This document shows, piece after piece, positions 1-5,460 of a stretch of DNA of 10,715 nt; positions within the stretch are counted from its first letter, which is position 1, and each line of letters starts with the position of its first letter. Made by a program: the position numbers and the translations under genes. The stretch lies in assembly GCA_050942695.1 (NCBI GenBank), contig JBMNNU010000103.1:1-10715 (forward strand). The letters run 5' to 3'. Source of the stretch: JBMNNU01 sp050942695. GTDB lineage: Bacteria > Chloroflexota > UBA6077. The notes under the pieces are model-generated. The model saw only the letters and a list, made by a program, of their open reading frames with translations. It had not been told where the DNA came from and did not search any database.

Positions 1-209
1 ATGATGATGTTGGCTGGATCGAGTTTCTTCAGCCGATCCCTGTGCCCGGTCTCCATCGCCGCGATCTTCTGTAACTCCTCTACTAGGCTCTTGCTCTTCA
101 CTTTGTCGGCGATGTTCGTATAAAAATCGATCGCTTCCTGCTCTTTGTTAATCGCGAAGTTGAGGATTCCCTGAAGTGAATTGAACTGGTCGTCGAGCTT
201 GGTTTCCAT
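1..209 (-). CDS. Ferritin-like / rubrerythrin-type diiron protein, N-terminal part (cut by the left edge)
   Basis: The minus strand is open from an ATG at 207-209 to the window edge (69 codons), starting METKLDDQFNSLQGILNFAI. It is helical and charged. It has a first-helix glutamate in KEQEAIDFY and an E-x-x-H motif in AMETGHRDRL, the spacing expected for the first two helices of the rubrerythrin/ferritin-like fold that binds a diiron centre. An AAAGGAG ribosome site lies about 14 bases upstream, slightly far. Family members act in the cytoplasm in peroxide reduction or iron handling. The C-terminal half, with the second metal-ligand pair and any rubredoxin domain, is outside the window, so the exact subfamily cannot be set. 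The gene is divergent from the cellulase at 426. The reading is sound at fold level and the precise function is open. Confidence 0.75.
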   Translation of the reverse strand, partial: METKLDDQFNSLQGILNFAINKEQEAIDFYTNIADKVKSKSLVEELQKIAAMETGHRDRLKKLDPANII

Positions 210-243
210 AGGTCGGCAGAGTTCTCCTTTCCGTCGATATGGG

Positions 244-272
244 TTGACCGTGACCTTAACTAAGGATACACG
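244..272 (+). promoter_or_regulatory. Weak possible promoter upstream of the cellulase
   Basis: TTGACC at 244-249 matches five of six bases of a sigma-70 -35 box. After 17 bases the only -10 candidate is TACACG, a poor match, and shifting the spacer by one or two bases does not improve it much. The site lies in the 216-bp divergent region between the rubrerythrin-like gene (-) and the cellulase (+). The -35 is visible; use as a promoter is inferred and weak. Confidence 0.2.
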
Positions 273-366
273 GCCTTATTTGCGCTGTCGAGATATCCAG
301 CAACATGTATGTACATCAGTTTTTGGGTTATGCCCGAATCTCCGTCTACCGAGATGGGGGGAAGGG

Positions 367-429
367 GTGAATCGAAGCAATAGTGCACCTGAACACTGGC
401 ACCGTTCCTGCCCTGTCGAAGCGCCATGA
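367..429 (+). CDS. Possible 20-codon leader ORF coupled to the cellulase gene
   Basis: A GTG at 367 opens 20 sense codons (VNRSNSAPEHWHRSCPVEAP) and stops at TGA 427-429. That TGA overlaps the cellulase ATG at 426 as ATGA. A run of six G at 356-361 lies five bases upstream of the GTG and can pair with the anti-Shine-Dalgarno sequence through wobbles. The cellulase ATG has no purine-rich site of its own, so translation could reach it by termination-reinitiation from this ORF. The peptide shows no known motif. The ORF, overlap and G run are visible; translation and coupling are inferred. It may instead be chance. Confidence 0.35.
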   Translation: MNRSNSAPEHWHRSCPVEAP

Positions 430-2186
430 TCAGGCTGTTAACCCATCTGTGGATGCTGCTGGCCGGACTGTTTCTGGGTGTTGTGCTTGCATCCCAATTT
501 CAAGTCCATGTAGCGAGCGACCAGTCCAGCGTCGTAGGATTGCCAACCTCCATACCTGTTCCCGAGGGTGGGGTTGCGGCAACCGGTTGTGTACGCGATC
601 CCGCTAATCTACCTCCTCCGCCTCCGGGGCCGGACGGCCGGCAGCCCAACTATTACCACACCTGCGGAAACCGGATCTACGACTCTCAAGGGCTAGAGGT
701 GAAGATCACCGGTGTAAACTGGAACGGTATGGAGACCGGCGACTACGTTCCCGGCGGGTTGGGGAATCGAAAGTGGCAGGAGATCTTGGACCTGGTGGCG
801 TCTCTGGGTTACAACACTCTGCGCCTGCCCTTCAGTAACGAGTCGCTAGAGCCCGACCGGCGCGTGAACAACGTTGATGGCACTCTCAATCCGGACATCA
901 AGGGTAAACACCCACTTGATGTGCTCGATCTGCTGATCATGGGCGCACGCGAACGTGGCTTGAAGGTAATCCTCGATCGACATAAGCCCACGCCATCCAG
1001 TTATCCTACCCTCTGGTACACGCAGGAAGTCTCCGAGGAGAGGTGGATACAGGATTGGCGAATGCTGGCTGCTCGGTACAAAGGCAACGATACAGTAATC
1101 GGTGTGGACCTGAGCAACGAACCACGGGGAGAGGCCACCTGGGGAAGCGGAGACCCTGCTACCGACTGGCGACTAGCCGCCGAACGGGCAGGTGATGCCA
1201 TACTGGAGGAAAACCCCTACCTGCTTATCCTGGTGGAGGGGATAGAGAACCATCAAGGGGATCATTACTGGTGGGGAGGCAACCTTCTGGGTGTGCGCGA
1301 TGCACCTGTGAGGCTGAAGGTGCCAAACCGCGTGGTATACAGCCCGCACGATTACGGCCCTAACATATCGTACCAACCATGGTTTGGAGACCCCCTTTTC
1401 CCCGGCAACCTCTCCGACGTGTGGGACCGCTACTGGGGCTATATACATCGAGAGGGAATAGCGCCGTTGATCGTGGGGGAGTTCGGCGGGCGCTCCGTTG
1501 GAGATGATCGGGAAGGACAGTGGCAGAAGGTGTTGCTGGCCTATCTGAGGAAGCACGGGATCGGCGCTATGGTTTGGTCGCTCAATCCTAACTGGGATAC
1601 CGGTGGACTCGTAGCCCCAGACTGGGAAACCATCGAGCCTGGCAAACATGAGGCGTATCGACAGATCCTGGGCGCGCCCCTTGGTGTCGGTCCAACGGGG
1701 ATCTTTGGGCAGGCCCCAACCAGGTTGAAGGTGCTTTACCGGCAGGAGCAGCAAGATGCGGCGGATAGCATAGTAGCGTTTGCCTTCCAACTCGTAAACG
1801 ATGGGCCTGAAAATAGCGATCTCAGCCGTTTCGAACTGCGCTACTGGCTCAAAGCCAATGACGACGCAACCTCGACCCCACCTGTCTCCATCGAAGCGGC
1901 TCAACCGCTGAGCGGCCACGTGGATGCCAGCCTGATACGAACGACTAAAGGCGATCAGGATCACTATCTTCGGATCCGCTTCGACCTGGAGGCAGGTTAT
2001 CTCGAGCGCTACGGGTCGAGCAAAAAAGTGATGGTTCGGCTTTCAACATCGGCTTGGCCGAACCATGTCGATGCAGGCGACTATAGCTTCGCGGCTCCAC
2101 TATCTCAGCCTGACCTGCTCCAGGAATGGGATCGGGTTACCCTCTATCTCGACGGTAACCTCGTCTGGGGTCGCGAGCCTCAATAG
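426..2186 (+). CDS. Secreted endoglucanase (cellulase), GH5 catalytic domain plus C-terminal CBM3
   Basis: This 586-aa protein hydrolyses beta-1,4-glucan outside the cell or at its surface. Residues 4-27 form a hydrophobic signal peptide or anchor, followed by a Pro-rich stretch (61-70). The GH5 barrel spans about 80-420. The acid/base E232 sits in LSNEPRG and the nucleophile E352 in LIVGEFGG. R133 (TLRLPFS), H186 (LDRHKP), H308 (SPHDYGP) and W384 (VWSLNPN) match other conserved GH5 positions. The WGYIHREGIAPLIVGEFGG and DTGGL stretches resemble the Acidothermus E1 type (GH5_1). Residues about 433-580 look like CBM3, with LKVLYRQEQ at the start and W544 and GDYSF near the end. The only cysteines are C55 and C80, a likely disulfide. 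The start has no ribosome site and overlaps a short upstream ORF by ATGA; M10 is an alternative start. The gene stands alone and ends in a hairpin. Confidence 0.93.
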   Translation: MIRLLTHLWMLLAGLFLGVVLASQFQVHVASDQSSVVGLPTSIPVPEGGVAATGCVRDPANLPPPPPGPDGRQPNYYHTCGNRIYDSQGLEVKITGVNWNGMETGDYVPGGLGNRKWQEILDLVASLGYNTLRLPFSNESLEPDRRVNNVDGTLNPDIKGKHPLDVLDLLIMGARERGLKVILDRHKPTPSSYPTLWYTQEVSEERWIQDWRMLAARYKGNDTVIGVDLSNEPRGEATWGSGDPATDWRLAAERAGDAILEENPYLLILVEGIENHQGDHYWWGGNLLGVRDAPVRLKVPNRVVYSPHDYGPNISYQPWFGDPLFPGNLSDVWDRYWGYIHREGIAPLIVGEFGGRSVGDDREGQWQKVLLAYLRKHGIGAMVWSLNPNWDTGGLVAPDWETIEPGKHEAYRQILGAPLGVGPTGIFGQAPTRLKVLYRQEQQDAADSIVAFAFQLVNDGPENSDLSRFELRYWLKANDDATSTPPVSIEAAQPLSGHVDASLIRTTKGDQDHYLRIRFDLEAGYLERYGSSKKVMVRLSTSAWPNHVDAGDYSFAAPLSQPDLLQEWDRVTLYLDGNLVWGREPQ

Positions 2187-2189
2187 AAC

Positions 2190-2237
2190 GAGAGTGAAAA
2201 GGAGCCGGGGTTGTCTCAACCCCGACTCCTAGCTCTC
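2190..2237 (+). terminator. Long hairpin after the cellulase gene
   Basis: Bases 2200-2213 (AGGAGCCGGGGTTG) pair with 2217-2230 around a TCT loop with one mismatch. GAGAG at 2190-2194 can add an outer stem with CTCTC at 2233-2237. It begins four bases after the stop codon. There is no T tract, so it could end transcription weakly or mainly protect the mRNA 3' end. Confidence 0.6.
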
Positions 2238-2329
2238 AATCACTGTATGGCCGTGTACGAGTTTTGGCCTCAATGAAGAATGAGGACTAATGTCCCCGAA
2301 ATTGATGTCCTGAATTACCCGAAAGTCCC

Positions 2330-2358
2330 TTGGCAAAGAGCAGGACAGCGGCGATACT
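2330..2358 (+). promoter_or_regulatory. Predicted sigma-70 promoter of the C39-like gene
   Basis: TTGGCA at 2330-2335 (five of six to TTGACA), a 17-base spacer, then GATACT at 2353-2358 (four of six to TATAAT). This would start RNA near 2365, about 57 bases before the ATG. The -10 lies inside a perfect dyad, listed separately. Confidence 0.5.
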
Positions 2359-2364
2359 ATCGCC
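2350..2364. promoter_or_regulatory. 15-bp dyad over the -10 box, candidate operator
   Basis: GGCGATACTATCGCC is a perfect inverted repeat of two 7-base arms around one central C. It covers the predicted -10 of the promoter at 2330-2358. A dimeric repressor bound here would block RNA polymerase. The symmetry is visible; the operator role and the regulator are unknown, and no regulator gene is encoded next to it. Confidence 0.45.
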
Positions 2365-2421
2365 CGATCGAAACCATATAACGAGATAAGCCGAACTAAC
2401 AACACTCATTTTGGGTGGACG

Positions 2422-3306
2422 ATGTCTGGTTTTGACCCATCCGACAATATGCGAGCGCTCTGGTCATCGTTGACTGGATTCCCCAACCTGATAAACCCCT
2501 CCAGGAATGGCGGAGTGAGCAGCTCCTATTCGAGTTGGCAGAACTGGCTCGCTATTGAGCAGGAAAAGCTGAGCAGGCAGGATAGCTTCAGGGGAAGCTA
2601 CCGTTCTCCCATTAGCTATGCCGAAGGACTGATACCGGATGGTTTAGCCTCGTTCTCTTCTCTACAGATCTCTTCTAGAAGCATGTTAGAGAGTTTACTC
2701 GCTCTTTTTGCCTGGAGCGTCAACCAACAAGCTTCTCAACAAACAGTCAGGAAGCCGGTAGATCACCAGGACGTAGCGGCCTCTAGCACTGTTGCCAAAG
2801 GCGTTGCCTCTGAAGAGAATGAGGAGGGCCAGGATCTGGTTCCCTGCCAGTTCGACCCGTCTCTCTCCGCACGCGAGGCTTATGCCGCTTGCGGTCCCGC
2901 CGCGGCAGTAGCTTTTGCCCGCGCTACAGGGAAAACAGCTTCGCTCCGAGAGGTATTGGATCTGGCCAAAACCGTGGGTTGGACCCCAGAGGGTGGAATG
3001 AATGGGGTAACGAACCAGAAACGGCTATTAGATAAGTTGGGGATACCAGCTCAGTTGGATACCTCTGCTGACTGGGATACGATCGCCAGGCTAGCTTCAA
3101 ACGGCACCCCAGTGACTATCAGCACCCCTGGCCACTACTTTGTGGCCGATGCTTACGATGCGCGAACAGGGCGATTCCATGTGGGGGCTAGCGGTACCGC
3201 CTACCGCGGCGGCAAAGAGTGGATGACCAGACAGGAAATGGAAGGGATTGCCGGTAGGCTCAACGGCGTTCTAACGATAAGCCAGAACCGAGAATGGAGC
3301 GCCTAA
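2422..3306 (+). CDS. C39-like papain-fold cysteine peptidase domain protein, no signal peptide
   Basis: The protein has 294 aa. The first ~135 residues are rich in Ser, Gln and Asn, with one moderately hydrophobic helix (about 87-100), and match nothing I recognise. Residues ~140-288 look like a C39-type peptidase domain: Q143 (PCQFDP) could form the oxyanion hole, C157 (YAACGPAAAVAFA) is the nucleophile, and H238 (TPGHYFVADAYD) is the base. The usual third residue, Asp or Asn shortly after the next strand, is not obvious: the site reads FHVGASGTAYRGG. No Sec or Tat signal is seen, so it is cytoplasmic or exported by another route. Similar domains sit in phage-tail or wall-active proteins, but no phage genes are nearby. 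GGGTGG at 2413-2418 lies three bases before the ATG. It appears to be a single-gene unit. The fold is likely; the substrate, and even activity, is unknown. Confidence 0.65.
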   Translation: MSGFDPSDNMRALWSSLTGFPNLINPSRNGGVSSSYSSWQNWLAIEQEKLSRQDSFRGSYRSPISYAEGLIPDGLASFSSLQISSRSMLESLLALFAWSVNQQASQQTVRKPVDHQDVAASSTVAKGVASEENEEGQDLVPCQFDPSLSAREAYAACGPAAAVAFARATGKTASLREVLDLAKTVGWTPEGGMNGVTNQKRLLDKLGIPAQLDTSADWDTIARLASNGTPVTISTPGHYFVADAYDARTGRFHVGASGTAYRGGKEWMTRQEMEGIAGRLNGVLTISQNREWSA

Positions 3307-3441
3307 TTGGGCTACCAGCCTCTGTAAAGCCTCAAGTTTAACCAAAATCTAACAGAGAAATAACAAATATTTAACCGTAAGCGGGAGCTTCTGTGCTAGA
3401 TTACATTAGCGCAAGGATGTTTCCCTCTTCTCCTTTACTAC

Positions 3442-3468
3442 CGGGGTGTCTGTGGGGCAGGCACCCCG
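3442..3468. terminator. Hairpin between the convergent C39-like and HAD genes
   Basis: CGGGGTGTCTG (3442-3452) pairs with CAGGCACCCCG (3458-3468) over 11 base pairs, one of them G-U, around a TGGGG loop. TTATTA follows on the plus strand. It lies 135 bases past the plus-strand stop and 43 bases past the minus-strand stop, so it could end transcription from either side. Confidence 0.55.
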
Positions 3469-3511
3469 TTATTACATGTAGCCTTGCTGGTTCACGCTCT
3501 TCGCTGTGTCA

Positions 3512-4213
3512 CTACAGTGCACCCTGGAACAATTTAGGAATATCTGAAACCCCATTCAAGAGATAGGTATGGGGTGTAGCACCGAGTGTCTCAAGTCCAT
3601 GGGCTCCCGATAGTACGCCGATAACCCACTTTGCCCCGCTATTATTCCCTGCCTGTAGGTCGAGCGGAGTATCGCCTACCACCGCCACGCGGCGGACATC
3701 GGTGATCCCTGTCCGCATCATCGCTAGAAAGATCATGTAGGGGGCTGGTCTTCCCTGGGGGACCTCGTCGGCACCGACTACTGCGTCGAAGAGCCCCTCT
3801 CGCCACCCTATTCGGTCCAGTACCTGGTCTCTTAACTCTCGATCCAGCCCCGTCGTAGCTGCTACCTTCACTCCCTGCTCCCGCAGCCACCGAAGTGTGG
3901 ACTCGGCTCCGGCCACTTCTTCCATAGGCCCAGTTGTATAAGCCTCTCTTAGCCTTTCTTTGAAAGTAGCGAAGGCTGAGTTGGCCAACTGTTGGATAGC
4001 CGCGGCGCTCTCTTTGCCACCGAAAGCCTTCTCGGCCATGGTCTGGAAAACAGTGGTTTTGCTGGCGCCTCTCATCAATGACAGGTCACTTTCTGTGAAA
4101 GGAATGCCATGTTTGCTCATAGACTCCCTGAACGCGGTGAGGATTGCCCCATCGTCCCGTACGGTGGTGCCAGTGAGATCGGAGACCACCAGGTCTACTG
4201 GCAGTGTGGACAT
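3512..4213 (-). CDS. Phosphonatase-like HAD-superfamily hydrolase
   Basis: A 233-aa HAD phosphohydrolase. Motif I is SDLTGTT with nucleophile D12 and Thr at +2, where most HAD phosphatases have Asp and phosphonatase has Ala. Motif II is ATTG (T120/T121). The motif III base is R155 in GRPAPYM, very like GRPYPWM of phosphonoacetaldehyde hydrolase (PhnX). Motif IV is VGDTPLD (D181, D185). A cap-domain lysine, K52 in GASK, lines up by eye with the Schiff-base Lys53 of PhnX. A longer ORF reaches a TTG at 4285, but that TTG is the -35 box of the promoter. The ATG at 4213 has GGGAGG six bases upstream, so I start there. No phosphonate genes (phnW, transporter) are adjacent. Likely a soluble Mg-dependent phosphatase or phosphonatase-like enzyme; the substrate is not known. 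Confidence 0.88.
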   Translation of the reverse strand: MSTLPVDLVVSDLTGTTVRDDGAILTAFRESMSKHGIPFTESDLSLMRGASKTTVFQTMAEKAFGGKESAAAIQQLANSAFATFKERLREAYTTGPMEEVAGAESTLRWLREQGVKVAATTGLDRELRDQVLDRIGWREGLFDAVVGADEVPQGRPAPYMIFLAMMRTGITDVRRVAVVGDTPLDLQAGNNSGAKWVIGVLSGAHGLETLGATPHTYLLNGVSDIPKLFQGAL

Positions 4214-4219
4214 GTCTAG

Positions 4220-4225
4220 CCTCCC
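4220..4225 (-). promoter_or_regulatory. Ribosome binding site that sets the HAD gene start
   Basis: GGGAGG on the minus strand lies six bases before the ATG at 4211-4213. It favours the 233-aa product over the 257-aa reading. Confidence 0.8.
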
Positions 4226-4256
4226 GAACAAAGTGCTCAAGTGGGTACAACCTACC

Positions 4257-4285
4257 ATTATGCTAGGTCGCGCGTGGCCTTTCAA
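4257..4285 (-). promoter_or_regulatory. Sigma-70 promoter of the HAD hydrolase gene
   Basis: On the minus strand, TTGAAA (4285-4280) and CATAAT (4262-4257) each match five of six consensus bases, and they are exactly 17 bases apart. Transcription would start near 4250 and leave a leader of about 37 bases. This is the best promoter in the window. Confidence 0.75.
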
Positions 4286-4475
4286 TGATTGCTGTAAGCA
4301 TCCTCTTAACTTTGAAGAGTATCTGCCGAATAGTATATCGACAACTAAGTAGTAATCGTAATCGAGACCGTTCCCGAGTTAACGAATGGGGATCAAGCCT
4401 TACCCATCGTTTACGATTGTGTGATTTCGCAAAGGTTGGAACTGTAACTCAAGTTAGGTTGGGAGGGAATGGCAT

Positions 4476-4691
4476 ATGGCGGGAAGAAAACCAAAAAGTG
4501 CGATAGTAGAGGAATTCCCCATAACAAGGGAGAAACGGTCGCCCCTGAGAACACGCAACTGCCCCGAATGCGGGGGATTTCTGTTCCTCGAGTCTGTAGA
4601 CGGAGAAGAGTACTGGTGGAGCTGCCTGATGTGCGGTTGGCATAAAGTGGCTGACGGGGTAGAGTCCCTGGTCGCGGGCCGGCCAGCATAA
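4476..4691 (+). CDS. Small zinc-ribbon protein, copy 1
   Basis: A 71-aa basic protein with one likely zinc ribbon: CPECGG (C29, C32) and CLMCGW (C50, C53), linked by a conserved LFLES...EEYWWS stretch. GGGAGG at 4461-4466 sits nine bases before the ATG, a good ribosome site. It has no signal peptide and no other domain. It is a paralogue of the protein at 4897-5094 (same cysteines, same LFLE and YWWSCLMCGW). Single zinc ribbons of this size often bind nucleic acid or protein partners, but the exact family and role are not recognised. It is divergent from the HAD gene, with about 260 bp between their starts. Confidence 0.75.
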   Translation: MAGRKPKSAIVEEFPITREKRSPLRTRNCPECGGFLFLESVDGEEYWWSCLMCGWHKVADGVESLVAGRPA

Positions 4692-4745
4692 TTTTTCTTC
4701 TTGCAATTAGCTCACAAAGCCTGTATGCTTCCCCCTCGTTGCTGT

Positions 4746-4807
4746 CCCGGAAATAGTAAGCTCGGGGTCTGATCGGCTCGGTCCTGGTCAGCCATCCGGG
4801 CTTTTTT
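4746..4807 (+). terminator. Possible terminator between the two zinc-ribbon genes
   Basis: CCCGGA (4746-4751) can pair with TCCGGG (4795-4800), followed after one base by six T (4802-4807). An inner pairing, GATCGGCT (4771-4778, one bulge) with AGCCATC (4790-4796), competes with the outer stem because they share bases 4795-4796. The T run favours termination; the two exclusive folds also leave room for attenuation of copy 2. Which forms is not decidable by eye. Confidence 0.4.
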
Positions 4808-4896
4808 CCGGCCTTCGACAACGCGCAATTATGAGAAGAACGAGGGGAGCCTCTCGCAAAAGAGCGATGGCCTCTTCGGATATGGTGAGGTGGACT

Positions 4897-5094
4897 ATGG
4901 CGCTGACAGAAAAGATCCCTGTGCGTGAGGATGAGAACTTATCTCCGCGCAAGAGGCGTTGCCCCGATTGCGGTAATTACCTCTTTCTAGAATTGGTATT
5001 TTGTGAAGGATACTGGTGGAGTTGCCTGATGTGCGGATGGAGTAAGCCGGCCAAGGTGAATGAGAGCCAGACTCTCTTGAAACGAGCTGGGTAG
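4897..5094 (+). CDS. Small zinc-ribbon protein, copy 2
   Basis: A 65-aa paralogue of the protein at 4476-4691, with CPDCGN and CLMCGW holding the four cysteines and the same LFLE...YWWS core. The reading frame is open from an ATG at 4831, but that start has no ribosome site. The ATG at 4897 has GGTGAGG six bases upstream, and from it the N-terminus aligns with copy 1 (EKIPVREDENLSPRKRRCP against EEFPITREKRSPLRTRNCP), so I start there. It contains an extra cysteine in LVFCEGYWW between the pairs. The C-terminal tails differ. The role is unknown; nucleic-acid or partner binding is a guess from the fold. Confidence 0.72.
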   Translation: MALTEKIPVREDENLSPRKRRCPDCGNYLFLELVFCEGYWWSCLMCGWSKPAKVNESQTLLKRAG

Positions 5095-5202
5095 CGAAGC
5101 TACATCTCCTGCCTATTTCCGCAGCCCTTGCCCCTACATAGCCCATCTGAGATCGTGTTGTTCGCCGCCAACTTAGCTCTATCGACATCGGAGTTCGTCG
5201 CC

Positions 5203-5239
5203 GTTCCGGCACCGATTGCGTGTCACTGCTTGCCGGAAC
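5203..5239. repeat. 9-bp perfect inverted repeat in the gap after zinc-ribbon copy 2
   Basis: GTTCCGGCA (5203-5211) and TGCCGGAAC (5231-5239) are perfect complements separated by 19 bases. It lies about 110 bases past the copy-2 stop and has no T tract, so it is a weak terminator at best; an operator or RNA hairpin is possible. The rest of 5095-5357 shows no credible gene, tRNA or repeat. Confidence 0.45.
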
Positions 5240-5357
5240 TCTTGTCAATCACATAAGCTCGGCGCCGTCGCGACCTGGAATGTAAATCACTTCAGGGGAG
5301 TGTTCTCATTTGCGGGTCTGCGAGGTCAACCGACTAGCAATGTTTTCTACGATCGAT

Positions 5358-5403
5358 AAACGGAAGTGGGGCTCTAACATGCGTCAGCCCCCCACTTCCG
5401 TTT
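5358..5403. terminator. Strong hairpin terminator after PEP carboxykinase (bidirectional)
   Basis: AAACGGAAGTGGGG (5358-5371) pairs perfectly over 14 bases with CCCCACTTCCGTTT (5390-5403). The A/T flanks give a short T run at the 3' end on both strands. It begins about 58 bases past the PEP carboxykinase stop on the minus strand, and can also stop read-through from the zinc-ribbon side. Confidence 0.8.
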
Positions 5404-5460
5404 TCGCCGTTCTCATTCAGAGAGATGAACTGTATTTTTTTTTCGCGACGGGTGGCGTTG

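Noticed and set aside
1173..1964. 263-codon open frame on the minus strand inside the cellulase gene
   Set aside because: It lies antisense to a clear GH5 barrel and CBM3, has no recognisable motif, and is a frame shadow.
4214..4285. 24-residue N-terminal extension of the HAD hydrolase from a TTG at 4285
   Set aside because: The TTG is the -35 box of a good promoter (TTGAAA, 17 bases, CATAAT), and the ATG at 4213 has an ideal GGGAGG six bases upstream.
4831..4896. 22-residue N-terminal extension of zinc-ribbon copy 2 from the ATG at 4831
   Set aside because: No ribosome site there. The ATG at 4897 has GGTGAGG six bases upstream and matches the length and alignment of copy 1.
2422..5094. Toxin-antitoxin or defence cluster made of the C39-like protein, HAD hydrolase and zinc ribbons
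   Set aside because: The genes face different ways with separate promoters and terminators between them, and none has a toxin, antitoxin or defence signature.
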